A stretch of DNA of 64,000 nt from the IMG/VR virus record IMGVR_UViG_3300018421_000017, positions 19,130-83,129 of that record; one strand, written 5' to 3'. Shown here piece by piece: positions 34,604-42,499 of this stretch (position 1 is its first letter; every line of letters begins with the position of its first letter). This DNA comes from a virus. Both the position numbers and the translations under genes were made by a program. The notes under the pieces are model-generated. The model had not been told where the DNA came from. It searched no databases and saw only the letters and a list, made by a program, of their open reading frames with translations.

Positions 34604-34900
34604 ATGTCTAAACCGCAACCAACCTTTAATTTTGACGACTTGGGTCTCTTTAGGGAAGATAAGATTCGAAGAGAAGTTTTTTCCCTTGAAAATAAAAGAG
34701 GTGCTCTTATTCGTTCAGCTCGCGAAAAGTCAGATAAGACAGAGTTAGAACGAATTAATGCGCAGATTTTGCTAGTTGAGAACGATATTTGTTATCTGCA
34801 AAGAGAGCTAGACGTTAGGGAAAAAAGAAAGAAAGCTCACGAAAAATTCCTACAAAAAAATAAGAATAATCGTGCAAGAGGCGGCAGAACTGTTGTATAA
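34604..34900 (+). CDS. Small coiled-coil basic protein
   Basis: 98 residues from the ATG at 34604; a GTG at 34592 is also possible, but AGGAG lies too close to it. Starts PQPTFNFDDLGLF, then a coiled coil (KTELERINAQILLVENDI) and a Lys/Arg/Asn-rich tail. Unknown; sits directly before the sigma gene. Confidence 0.65.
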   Translation: MSKPQPTFNFDDLGLFREDKIRREVFSLENKRGALIRSAREKSDKTELERINAQILLVENDICYLQRELDVREKRKKAHEKFLQKNKNNRARGGRTVV

Positions 34901-34901
34901 T
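34873..34901 (+). promoter_or_regulatory. Promoter TGCAAG-N17-TATAAT before the sigma gene
   Basis: -10 at 34896-34901; -35 is a variant of the phage consensus. Lies at the end of the preceding gene and leaves a leader of about 48 nt for the sigma factor. Confidence 0.55.
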
Positions 34902-34955
34902 GTTTATGTTGGTTGGAATGGTTCTAGCTAACTGGTAACAAACAATGGAGGCCAA

Positions 34956-35714
34956 ATGATCTTAGATTCATATTTTGAAAAAGTAGGGAACCACTCTCTT
35001 CTCAGCAGAGAAGAAGAGGTCGAGCTAGCGAAAGCTATCGAGAATGGCGACGCTCGAGCCCGTAACAAGATGATTGAGTCAAATCTTCGTCTTGCTATTT
35101 CTATTGCGAAGAATTTTCGTGATAAGGGCTGTTCTTTTGAGGACCTGATTCAAGAATCTAACCTTGGACTTATTCGCGCTGTCGATAGGTTCGACTGGCG
35201 TAAAGGCTTTAAGTTCAGTACCTACGCTGTGTGGTGGATTCGTCAAGCGGTCCAAGCTCATGTTGCAGGTCAGTCCGGTGCGATTAAGATGCCAACATCT
35301 GCTCGAGCCATCATGTATAAGGCGCAGAAGTTTCGAGAAGAGTACGCTGAGGAGTTCGGATGTGATCCATCGCCTGATGAAGTTGCAACCGCTGTAGGTA
35401 TTCCAACTGAGACTCTTAGGGCGATCTACAAATCTGGATCAAATGCTGTCTCTCTGGATCGTCCACTTGCAAGTGATGATTCTGGTGGTCGTACCTTCGC
35501 AGAGGTTGTTGGTGGCGTCGATGATAGCGATCCTGGAGAAGAGCTAGATAAGGTAGCTGTCAGGAAGATTCTGACTCAAGCGCTTAGAAAGCTGACACCC
35601 CGTGAGGAAAATATTATCCGTCTCCGGTTCGGCCTAAGTGAAGAACCTTCGAATCACCAAGAGTTTCCAGTAACCGAACAAATGAAAGAAGAGATGAAAA
35701 GGAGAGTTAAGTAA
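34956..35714 (+). CDS. Sigma70-family RNA polymerase sigma factor lacking region 4.2
   Basis: 252 residues. Region 1.2 (DSYFEKVGNHSLLSREEEVE), region 2 (NLRLAISIAKNFRDKGCSFE, DLIQESNLGLIRAVDRFDW, GFKFSTYAVWWIRQAVQ), region 3 (ARAIMYKAQKFREEYAEEFG) and region 4.1 (LRKLTPREENIIRLRFGL). It then ends within 30 residues, with no -35-binding helix-turn-helix. The next gene supplies an HTH. It would redirect host RNA polymerase to phage promoters whose -35 (TGTAAA) differs from TTGACA. Confidence 0.92.
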   Translation: MILDSYFEKVGNHSLLSREEEVELAKAIENGDARARNKMIESNLRLAISIAKNFRDKGCSFEDLIQESNLGLIRAVDRFDWRKGFKFSTYAVWWIRQAVQAHVAGQSGAIKMPTSARAIMYKAQKFREEYAEEFGCDPSPDEVATAVGIPTETLRAIYKSGSNAVSLDRPLASDDSGGRTFAEVVGGVDDSDPGEELDKVAVRKILTQALRKLTPREENIIRLRFGLSEEPSNHQEFPVTEQMKEEMKRRVK

Positions 35715-35992
35715 TGAGTATGCCAAAAGGATTCAAAGCACAGAATGGATATGCAACAGTCGGAGACCGCGGGGGTCTCGGGTATCGAGAGATTGCTGAG
35801 GTTATGACGAACAACGGCGATTCGATGAAGCATTCAGCAGCGCGTAATTATTTTCTGCAGGGTATGCGAAAGCTAGCCGCACCTCTCGCAGAAATGTACG
35901 GTATGTCTGCCGATGAGATTGATCGTATTGCTTTGGACCCACGCTTTCAAGAGAGTGTAGCTGATCTCATCGAAGAGGGAATCACGCTATGA
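35714..35992 (+). CDS. HTH protein, candidate detached sigma region 4.2
   Basis: 92 residues; its ATG shares 1 nt with the sigma stop. The segment GLGYREIAEVMTNNGDSMKH followed by SAARNYFLQGMRKLA reads as the region 4.2 helix-turn-helix that is missing from the sigma protein just upstream. Gly-rich N-terminus GYATVGDRGG. I infer that the two proteins act together; it could also be a separate transcription factor. Confidence 0.7.
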   Translation: MSMPKGFKAQNGYATVGDRGGLGYREIAEVMTNNGDSMKHSAARNYFLQGMRKLAAPLAEMYGMSADEIDRIALDPRFQESVADLIEEGITL

Positions 35993-36306
35993 TGACAGAG
36001 CTCTTCAAGAGACTTCAGTCTATTCATATGCGAACCGCGATCTTAGAAGTTCTAGAGTGGGATGATACTGCTCTAGAACGATTTATGGACGAATTAGAGT
36101 TAATGTTGATAGCTGCTCCTCCCAACGTGGAGAAGGCTCTTTTCTGGATTAGGGAAACTCCGTGGGATGCTTTTAATGGCACGAAAATGCCACACGAGAT
36201 TTACGGCATTCTTGATCGGGAGATTAGAAATCAACAGAAGGTCTTTACACAGATGACTGAACTCTCTAGAATGACTAGACTACCTCCAGACGAAGAGTGG
36301 AATTGA
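35989..36306 (+). CDS. Phage protein, unknown
   Basis: 105 residues, ATGA overlap with the HTH gene. Helical, mixed charge (TAILEVLEWDDTALERFMDE). No family recognised; operon position suggests a transcription-related or assembly role. Confidence 0.65.
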   Translation: MMTELFKRLQSIHMRTAILEVLEWDDTALERFMDELELMLIAAPPNVEKALFWIRETPWDAFNGTKMPHEIYGILDREIRNQQKVFTQMTELSRMTRLPPDEEWN

Positions 36307-36307
36307 T

Positions 36308-36679
36308 ATGAGAAATCTCAAGGCGTATCTAAACCGCCGCCGCATAAAAGACTTAAAGAGTTGGGCTTTACAAAACAACATATTCAATGAAGAAGATCTA
36401 AACAGCTTCTGTGCAAGTAAAGAGTTGATGGTTGGAAATGCTATCTCTGAGTTCACGTTCTTTAAAGAGTTGTCTAAAGAAGAGAAGCCCAGCAAAGTTA
36501 GTCCAACAAACGAAACCACAGAGAACGCTTCTGATGCTAAGAGAACGTCGGAAAGCTGGCATACCCCTGCCGCTCTTCGTCCTTTAAGAAAAGCAACTCC
36601 TGAAGTTACTTCTAGCTCTGCTAGAAAGAAGACAAGAAAGCCGAGATCACGTAAGGGAACTGTTAAGGCAGAAGAATGA
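36308..36679 (+). CDS. Basic-tailed protein with ESWHxPAA motif
   Basis: 123 residues. Helical N-terminal half, then ESWHTPAALRPLRK (shared with the 31501 protein) and a Lys/Arg/Ser/Thr tail (RKKTRKPRSRKGT) of the kind that binds nucleic acid. Unknown function. Confidence 0.65.
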   Translation: MRNLKAYLNRRRIKDLKSWALQNNIFNEEDLNSFCASKELMVGNAISEFTFFKELSKEEKPSKVSPTNETTENASDAKRTSESWHTPAALRPLRKATPEVTSSSARKKTRKPRSRKGTVKAEE

Positions 36680-36849
36680 TACCAAAGTCAGCAAAAGGGT
36701 GGTTGTTCCTAGCATTGACTTTTGTGAATGCAACTTTAACGACACATTTTTTGCTAGAGTCTTTGGTGACTCAATCTGTCATCAGCGCGATATCGTGCTT
36801 TTTATGCGCGATTGTTTGGTCGACTGAAACAGAAACAAAGAAGGGATAA
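36676..36849 (+). CDS. Small two-helix membrane protein
   Basis: 57 residues, ATGA overlap with the previous gene. Two hydrophobic segments, WLFLALTFVNATLTTHFLL and VISAISCFLCAIVW, with a charged C-terminal tail. Unknown; found by reading the 170-nt stretch between larger genes. Confidence 0.6.
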   Translation: MIPKSAKGWLFLALTFVNATLTTHFLLESLVTQSVISAISCFLCAIVWSTETETKKG

Positions 36850-36851
36850 AA

Positions 36852-37517
36852 GTGTACAGAAAGCCTTTAACGGTGTTGGAGAATAGACTGACACTAAAAA
36901 AGAAGTCGCTACCGTTTCCTCCAACCTCAGAGATGGGTGACCAAGACTGGGCCGAGATCCAAGATCTGCAAGATACCTTCAACGTCCTAGAAGGGTATGG
37001 TCTTGCACTACCACAATTGGGTATTTTAAAGCGCGCCGTTATCGTAAATTTTAACGCATTGGGTTTATCTGATATGCCTGCTGCAGAGGTGATGGTGAAT
37101 CCTGAGATAGAAGCGTGGGGTGAAGACCAGCGCAACGAGGAAGCATGCTTCTCGGTACCCCATATCTCTGCTTTTGTTCGCCGACCCATTTCTTGTCGTG
37201 TCAAGTATACCAACTTACAGGGAGAGCTTAAAACGATAGAACTAGAGGGTTTTCCCGCTGCTTGTTTACAGCATGAGATCGACCACCTTGATGGTACACT
37301 ATATATCGATAAGTCGGGCCGAGTATACGCTGGGATGTTGTTAAAGAAGTGTCTGAAAGCAGAAAAGAAGCTCCAGAAAGAAAAAGAAGCTGCGCGTCTG
37401 GAGTTCGAGAATGAACATAGGGAGCTTATGGGCTTTACGAAGACTAAAACGACTAGTACTCGAAAGCGCGCCTCAAAGAAGAGAAAAAAACGTCCAAACC
37501 GCTCCAAGAAGAAGTGA
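36852..37517 (+). CDS. def: Peptide deformylase with basic C-terminal tail
   Basis: 221 residues, GTG start with AAGGGA upstream. All three motifs: GYGLALPQ (48-55), EEACFS with metal ligand Cys99, and QHEIDHLDG with His141, Glu142 and His145. It removes formyl from nascent N-termini, supporting fast phage translation. The last 60 residues are a Lys/Arg-rich coiled tail (RKRASKKRKKRPNRSKKK) not usual in bacterial deformylases, possibly for ribosome binding. Confidence 0.93.
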   Translation: MYRKPLTVLENRLTLKKKSLPFPPTSEMGDQDWAEIQDLQDTFNVLEGYGLALPQLGILKRAVIVNFNALGLSDMPAAEVMVNPEIEAWGEDQRNEEACFSVPHISAFVRRPISCRVKYTNLQGELKTIELEGFPAACLQHEIDHLDGTLYIDKSGRVYAGMLLKKCLKAEKKLQKEKEAARLEFENEHRELMGFTKTKTTSTRKRASKKRKKRPNRSKKK

Positions 37518-37572
37518 GTTCTTTCTGTATAATCTTTACTCGCTCTCTACTATTACTAGACTGGAGCTACAA

Positions 37573-37812
37573 ATGATTAATCGAATTAAGCTAGAGGAAG
37601 GATATATCGTAAGAGTGTCAGAGTTGGGTGAGAGAGGCTTCTTTTATCCTTCCTCTCGCAAGATTAGGATAACTTCACGCTGCGTCGGTAACCCGGTCCC
37701 GGGCTGGCTCACTCAAGAAGACCTGATACCCATCTCAATACCTTCAAGCTGCGTAGAAGATGACAACAGGTATGATGAGAAGCCTTACATGGTCGTGTGG
37801 TGCTCTAAATAA
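37573..37812 (+). CDS. Small SH3-like protein
   Basis: 79 residues from the ATG at 37573, which has CTGGAG upstream; the frame is open further left but that part lacks a ribosome site and overlaps the deformylase. Beta-rich (EEGYIVRVSELGERGFFYPS, RITSRCVGNPVPGWL). Unknown. Confidence 0.65.
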   Translation: MINRIKLEEGYIVRVSELGERGFFYPSSRKIRITSRCVGNPVPGWLTQEDLIPISIPSSCVEDDNRYDEKPYMVVWCSK

Positions 37813-37826
37813 GAAAGGATGTAGAT

Positions 37827-38156
37827 TTGGCAAAGCGAAAAAACGTAAGAGTCAGAAAAGTAAACACAACTAACTGGGGTCAGCGTGGTGTCTCGATACC
37901 TCTAGCAGCGACGATACTAGTTCCATCAGGTCAATGTCCTTTTGTGATAGATGAATACTCAAGAGAAAATGTGATCGATTGGATTATTGACCTGACTGAA
38001 GAGAAGCATGAAGTAATCACGTACGATAGGAATGTGTACACTTATTGGTTGCGACATTCATTTAGCCCTTTTTCACAAGACTATAACGACGCTAAAGAGA
38101 TTGTGGAAGAGATTGTGCCAGACAGAGTTAAGGGAGTAAAAGACTTAATGCTATGA
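37827..38156 (+). CDS. Phage protein, unknown (TTG start)
   Basis: 109 residues, TTG start at 37827 with AAAGGA upstream. Basic N-terminus (AKRKNVRVRKVNTTNWGQRG) then an acidic alpha/beta body with TEEKHEVITYDRNVYTYWL. No family recognised. Confidence 0.62.
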   Translation: MAKRKNVRVRKVNTTNWGQRGVSIPLAATILVPSGQCPFVIDEYSRENVIDWIIDLTEEKHEVITYDRNVYTYWLRHSFSPFSQDYNDAKEIVEEIVPDRVKGVKDLML

Positions 38157-38365
38157 TTGGGCACTTGTTCAGATATAGGCCAAACCAGCAATTAGATCTT
38201 TTTCAACACCTCTCTTTACCAGAGCCCTTGCTAGACGAATCAGTTTTGTTTGTTAGTATGCTAGGGCAACATACTTGTCTGGTACTTGCTGCTTGCGGTA
38301 CTTGCGTAGTTCCCGCGGCATACTTAGAGACATGGCAGGTAACCACAAAAAAGGAGATGTTGTAA
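38153..38365 (+). CDS. Small beta-rich protein, unknown
   Basis: 70 residues, ATGA overlap with the previous gene. Pattern ESVLFVSMLGQHTCLVLAAC followed by VVPAAYLETWQV suggests another small SH3-like barrel. Weak ribosome site; kept because of tight coupling. Confidence 0.5.
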   Translation: MIGHLFRYRPNQQLDLFQHLSLPEPLLDESVLFVSMLGQHTCLVLAACGTCVVPAAYLETWQVTTKKEML

Positions 38366-38499
38366 GACTCAGAACGGGTGAGAGTTGTCTCATTACTGAA
38401 ATCCTCATTCTAAAGGGAATCGGTACTTTTTACGAAGTGTTATTACCAGATGGAGATCAACTTCTTATCGATGAGTCTGATATTGTTGTGAAATTATGA
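38332..38499 (+). CDS. Small SH3/KOW-like protein
   Basis: 55 residues from the ATG at 38332, overlapping the previous gene by 34 nt. KKGDVVRLRTGESCLITEIL and YEVLLPDGDQLLIDESDIV give a clear KOW-like beta pattern. Confidence 0.58.
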   Translation: MAGNHKKGDVVRLRTGESCLITEILILKGIGTFYEVLLPDGDQLLIDESDIVVKL

Positions 38500-38843
38500 G
38501 TATTAACGCGAATCTTTTTTATTGTTTTATCTGTTTTGTATTACTACAGGTTGGAGCGTGGTTTAGCACGAACTTGCAACTTGCGGGACACTCTCAAGTA
38601 AAGACTTTGACACTGGCAGTATTATTATCGATACCAACTACTTTGCTGGCTTATTTCGGGACCAAATTTGGATACCAATCTCTTGGAGCCGCGTGGAGCG
38701 TCCGGTTTTTCGTTTTTGCAGTGTCTTACCTTGTTTTTCCAGCATTAACTTGGTGGTTCCTTGGAGAGTCAATGTTCACCGTTAAAACGATGTCGTGTAT
38801 TGTTTTATCGATTATCATCATGCTAATTCAAATATATTTGTAA
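38496..38843 (+). CDS. Four-helix membrane protein, small-multidrug-resistance-like
   Basis: 115 residues, four predicted membrane helices (FYCFICFVLLQVGAW, TLTLAVLLSIPTTLLAYFG, FFVFAVSYLVFPALTWWFL, MSCIVLSIIIMLIQIYL). Size and order resemble SMR/DMT transporters, but the conserved Glu14 of SMR pumps is not seen. Inner-membrane protein of unknown role. Confidence 0.65.
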   Translation: MSINANLFYCFICFVLLQVGAWFSTNLQLAGHSQVKTLTLAVLLSIPTTLLAYFGTKFGYQSLGAAWSVRFFVFAVSYLVFPALTWWFLGESMFTVKTMSCIVLSIIIMLIQIYL

Positions 38844-38856
38844 TAAAGGAGGCAAT

Positions 38857-39540
38857 ATGCGCTTTAGAAGAAGTAACAGGCTAAAATCTTTACCTTTGAA
38901 GAGGTACGGGTTGAATGAGCAAGAAGCCGTCGAGCTCGAACAACAGGAGCTATCAGAACAGCAGGCACTTGCTCTTCTTATGAGCGAAGAAAAGTCTCCA
39001 ACTACGGGAGTCGATGCAGATGAGAATCATGTATATTTTTACTCTCCCGTGACAGAAAAGTCTTCTCTGGAGCTGATTAGATTGATTAGACGGCTAGATA
39101 TAGAGATGAGTTATCTCGCATCCCGGATCGGCTTACCAAAAAACCCGCCGATACACTTATATATTCAAAGTCCTGGAGGCGACGTCTTTTCCGGTCTTAA
39201 CATATGCGATGCGATCGATAGATGCAAGACCGATGTATACACCTACATAGAGGGATCTGCCGCCTCAGCGGCCACTCTAATTTCCTCTATGGGCAAAAAG
39301 AGATTCATGGCCAAGAGGTCATTTATGCTTGTACATCAACCACAGATCTTGTGGCATGGCAAGCATGATGAGTTTATAGACGAAATTGAGAACCAGAAGC
39401 ACATCTTTCGAGCAGTCAAAGACATATATCTACAAAAGTGCACTATAGACGAAGAAGAGCTCGAAGAGTTATTGAAGCATGAACTTTGGCTGCCTGCCGA
39501 GAAGTGCTTAGAGCTTGGTTTGGTGGACAAAATCATTTAG
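38857..39540 (+). CDS. clpP: ClpP-like serine protease
   Basis: 227 residues. ClpP core from about 55: HLYIQSPGGDVFSGLNICD, catalytic Ser137 in EGSAASAATLISSMG, His160 in FMLVHQPQ, and the C-terminal LELGLVD. By alignment the usual third residue Asp (ERD) falls on a Leu in ELLKHELWL, so the triad may be incomplete or use another acid. It has a charged extension of about 50 residues. Could degrade tmRNA-tagged proteins with host ClpX, or act as a maturation protease. Confidence 0.88.
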   Translation: MRFRRSNRLKSLPLKRYGLNEQEAVELEQQELSEQQALALLMSEEKSPTTGVDADENHVYFYSPVTEKSSLELIRLIRRLDIEMSYLASRIGLPKNPPIHLYIQSPGGDVFSGLNICDAIDRCKTDVYTYIEGSAASAATLISSMGKKRFMAKRSFMLVHQPQILWHGKHDEFIDEIENQKHIFRAVKDIYLQKCTIDEEELEELLKHELWLPAEKCLELGLVDKII

Positions 39541-39558
39541 AATATTCTGCGGTGAGTC

Positions 39559-40113
39559 TTGAATTTATTCGTATTAGACACTGATCCTGATGTAGCAGCT
39601 TCGTACCATTGTGATAAACACGTGCTAAAGATGATCATCGAAACTGGTCAACTTTTGTGCACTGCTCATTGGGTTCTTTGGCTTAAGCATCTTGGGAAAA
39701 ATCGAGATGACTTTCGTCTTTTGCGCGATGTGAATGATTTCCTACTACAGAGTATACCAGTTGACGAACAGCCACCCTGGAAAATGACACATGTTAATCA
39801 CCCTTGTGCGATATGGGTTAGGGAAACTGTGTCGAACTATAGTTGGGCCCTTCGACTAATGAAGGCGCTTCTTTTACAATACAAAATTCGTTATAAGAAA
39901 GCTCATAAATCTCAAGCTGTCTATAGGTGGCTACATCAAAACATTCCACCCGGCATAAAAGACGAGTCTCTTACGGACTTCCCGATATGCATGCCTGAAG
40001 ACTGCAAAGTAAATGAAGATCCAGTTTTGTCATATCAAAAATACTACTTGGAAAAAAAGTCATACATGGCGAAGTGGAAGACCGGTAAAGTTCCCCCATG
40101 GTGGCGGGATTAG
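39559..40113 (+). CDS. Conserved phage protein with HCDKHV motif
   Basis: 184 residues, TTG start at 39559 with GCGGTGAG upstream. Begins NLFVLDTDPDVAASYHCDKH and continues VLKMIIETGQLLCTAH, an N-terminus I recognise from many phage hypothetical proteins; also HPCAIWVRETVSNYSWALRL and a Trp-rich C-terminus. The Cys/His cluster suggests metal binding. No function known to me. Confidence 0.75.
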   Translation: MNLFVLDTDPDVAASYHCDKHVLKMIIETGQLLCTAHWVLWLKHLGKNRDDFRLLRDVNDFLLQSIPVDEQPPWKMTHVNHPCAIWVRETVSNYSWALRLMKALLLQYKIRYKKAHKSQAVYRWLHQNIPPGIKDESLTDFPICMPEDCKVNEDPVLSYQKYYLEKKSYMAKWKTGKVPPWWRD

Positions 40114-40133
40114 GAATATTTCTGTGCTATTCC

Positions 40134-40140
40134 ATATTTA
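40134..40140 (+). promoter_or_regulatory. Candidate late promoter motif ATATTTA
   Basis: Lies 22 bp before a TTG at 40163 and 115 bp before the preferred ATG at 40256 of the tubulin-like gene. Confidence 0.4.
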
Positions 40141-40255
40141 ATAGGGGAAAAGGTTTAATAATTTGGCTTCTACTATACTAAGATCTTATCATGGTTTATA
40201 CGACACAAGAAGCCCAAAAGAGAACAGCTTACAAAACTTAAGTGAGGAAGAACAT

Positions 40256-41338
40256 ATGTCAAGTAACAACAAAGATGATCAATACATTAACACACCTCAG
40301 GCGGATGACGATTTTGATTTCGTCATGGCATACGATGATGATCCTGCGGAGGGAGATGAAAGGCTCTTGCCTGAAAACTCTGCACGTTCCGCTATAAGCT
40401 GTGGTTTCATCGGAGTCGGGGGCGGAGGTGGAAAGCTTGCTAGCGCCTTTCTTGATGTAGGATTCAATAAGACTCTACTAGTTAATACAACAGAGAAAGA
40501 CCAGCCTGGCGGACTTGATGCAAACCACTTCCTATTAGTACCAGGCGCTGATGGTGTAGGTAAAGATGTCGAGTTGGGTAAGCAGGTTCTCGGTGAGAAT
40601 TCAGCCATGGTTGAAGACGCTGTACGAACGCGTATTGGTCAGGTGGATTGGCTTTTCGTACTCGCTGGCGGCGGCGGAGGTACGGGTTCAGCTTGTCACG
40701 AGCTTCATTCTTCTCTATCACGTTATCTCGGGTCGGTAGAAGCTTCTGGCAATGTCGTCTATATAATTTCAAAGCCGACAGCTCAAGAGCTACTAAATCC
40801 AGCTATTAAGAAGAATTACTCTACCCTCATGTCGGATGTTGCCGATCACCCGCATATTGTGATCGACAATGAAAAACAGCTCCAGCTTCTGCGAGGCAAA
40901 GTTGGTATGCTTAATATGTTCCCTGCTGCTAATAAGAACTTTGCTAAGCTCTTTAGTCAAGTTCTCAAGCTTGCTGACGAGCACACCGAGATCCAGACTT
41001 TCGATAGTAAAGACCTAGAGCGTTGTCTAAAAGCTCCTGGTCGAATTGTTATTGGCTCTACGATCATCAAGGATGTTAATAGAAATGACCTTGGGTCACT
41101 CGTCTATCAAGGATGCTTGCGTTCATCACCTTGCCCGACACCATCTGGTACTGCTACAACGGGTACACTACTTTTGATCGTCGACGGAAACATGGCTGCA
41201 GATCCTGATGTTAGTAGACGACTCGAATCAGCGTTCTCATATGTCGGTGGTAGAGCGGACGTCTTATTCTCGGGAGTTTATATGAAGGAAGGAATCCCTG
41301 GTTTAATTGGTCTAACGATGTTAGGTGGTTTGAAGTAA
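40256..41338 (+). CDS. FtsZ/tubulin-like GTPase
   Basis: 360 residues from the ATG at 40256 (GAGGAA upstream); a TTG at 40163 would add 31 residues. N-terminal nucleotide fold CGFIGVGGGGGKLASAFLD, LLVNTTEKD, and the tubulin signature LAGGGGGTGSACHE (G138-S145), then ISKPTAQELLNPAIKKNY. FtsZ/PhuZ-type proteins polymerise with GTP; in jumbo phages PhuZ centres the replicating phage nucleus. The short C-terminus has no FtsZ-type tail. Class (PhuZ, TubZ, FtsZ or CetZ-like) is not decidable by eye. Confidence 0.85.
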   Translation: MSSNNKDDQYINTPQADDDFDFVMAYDDDPAEGDERLLPENSARSAISCGFIGVGGGGGKLASAFLDVGFNKTLLVNTTEKDQPGGLDANHFLLVPGADGVGKDVELGKQVLGENSAMVEDAVRTRIGQVDWLFVLAGGGGGTGSACHELHSSLSRYLGSVEASGNVVYIISKPTAQELLNPAIKKNYSTLMSDVADHPHIVIDNEKQLQLLRGKVGMLNMFPAANKNFAKLFSQVLKLADEHTEIQTFDSKDLERCLKAPGRIVIGSTIIKDVNRNDLGSLVYQGCLRSSPCPTPSGTATTGTLLLIVDGNMAADPDVSRRLESAFSYVGGRADVLFSGVYMKEGIPGLIGLTMLGGLK

Positions 41339-41908
41339 TAGAACTTCTCTAACAAGCTTTCGAAGCCCTGATATTTCTTTACTTTCTGTAAGAGATGTCA
41401 GGGCTTCCCAATGTTTGGGGCTTATACCCTTCGGTATTCCACCGGCCACGTCCGATATTTGGTCTATCGCATTTGCGTATTTCTGCTTCTGGCGAGGTGT
41501 GGGAGTAGAGCTTAGATTGTGTACCATGTCAGCAAGCTTTACTCTTAGAGCAAGCTGGTTGTTCAATAGCCCAACCACATACTCGCTGTAAGGCGCGCCC
41601 TTCTCGTGCGTTAACGCTTTCACTGCGTCTATCACAACCTGACCAGCTTGTGGGTCTCGGATCGAACCTCTTATAAATTGTTCCATCTCTTCGACACTAT
41701 CAACAGTCAACCCTGGTGCGTCTTCGATACTATCATGCAAGAGTGCGACCATCTGTGCAGCGTGATCTCTAGGGTAGAATTTTCTTATTATGTTACGAAC
41801 TTCTGACGGGTGAGTGAAATAATCTTCGCCTGACCTACGTTTTTGTCCTGTATGTGCCATTCGTGCAGTCGCATATACATCTCTGAAGTCATCTCTAGTA
41901 AATTGCAT
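41321..41908 (-). CDS. HD-domain (p)ppGpp hydrolase-like protein (SpoT/MESH1 type)
   Basis: 195 residues from the ATG on the minus strand at 41908 (shares its A with the upstream TGA). AHTGQKRRSGEDYFTHPSEV with His33, LLHDSIEDA with His58-Asp59, and VKLADMVHNL are the SpoT/MESH1 hydrolase motifs. No synthetase domain. It could lower alarmone levels during infection. It ends SGLRKLVREVLLLQ, a C-terminal version of the packaging-type helix. Its 3' end overlaps the tubulin-like gene by 18 nt, converging. Confidence 0.85.
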   Translation of the reverse strand: MQFTRDDFRDVYATARMAHTGQKRRSGEDYFTHPSEVRNIIRKFYPRDHAAQMVALLHDSIEDAPGLTVDSVEEMEQFIRGSIRDPQAGQVVIDAVKALTHEKGAPYSEYVVGLLNNQLALRVKLADMVHNLSSTPTPRQKQKYANAIDQISDVAGGIPKGISPKHWEALTSLTESKEISGLRKLVREVLLLQTT

Positions 41909-42498
41909 CAAGTTGTCCCTTCGTAGTACCCTTGTACTTGAAACAACTGCTTCTTTATGAAGAGAGCTCCACCGCTATTACCACTGAAGTCATCGTTCAG
42001 CACTATCTCAAGACGTTCGTTATTCGCACCAACAAGTCGTAGTGGGTACCCAGAACGAGAGAACGTCCACCTAACCCTAAGGTAGCTATCAACGTTACCA
42101 TTGCTTGACGGATAAACTTCTGCATCGAAGCACAAGCCGCCCCAGTCTGCATTAGTTTTAATTGGTATACCGTCGGTGAGTTCTAAGAGCGTTCCAGAAT
42201 CGTTTTGTATTCTGACTGTTATACCGTTAGTCAGACCGCCGGCGATCCCACCATAAGAGTCTGTATAGAATTCGTTCTTCCTACCACCTACGAGAACTAA
42301 CATACGTTCTAGTCTAATAATCTCGCTGGGGCCTGGTTGTATATAGAAGATTTCTGGAGTTACAGAGTAATTGCCGTTCGCGTTTGATGTCCCTGTACCA
42401 TCGCCGTCCGTATCTAAATAGCGATATAAGGCAGTTGGGACAGGCCCATACCCGCCTGAGCTCGGTCCGCCACCACCGTTAAGATCTGTAAATCCCAT
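41908..42498 (-). CDS. Virion structural protein, unknown
   Basis: 196 residues, Gly/Ser/Asn-rich N-terminus and a beta-sandwich-like body (IIRLERMLVLVGGRKNEFY, GITVRIQNDSGTLLELTDG, YLRVRWTFSRSGYPLRLVG). Reads like a capsid decoration or baseplate protein. One base separates it from the following upstream gene; both are on the minus strand. Confidence 0.65.
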   Translation of the reverse strand: MGFTDLNGGGGPSSGGYGPVPTALYRYLDTDGDGTGTSNANGNYSVTPEIFYIQPGPSEIIRLERMLVLVGGRKNEFYTDSYGGIAGGLTNGITVRIQNDSGTLLELTDGIPIKTNADWGGLCFDAEVYPSSNGNVDSYLRVRWTFSRSGYPLRLVGANNERLEIVLNDDFSGNSGGALFIKKQLFQVQGYYEGTT

Positions 42499-42499
42499 C

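Noticed and set aside
37521-37533. TATAAT before the 37573 gene
   Set aside because: No -35 of either type at 15-17 bp; kept out of the promoter list.
40163-40255. TTG start adding 31 residues to the tubulin-like protein
   Set aside because: Possible, and it fits the distance to the ATATTTA motif, but the ATG at 40256 has a better ribosome site. Left open.
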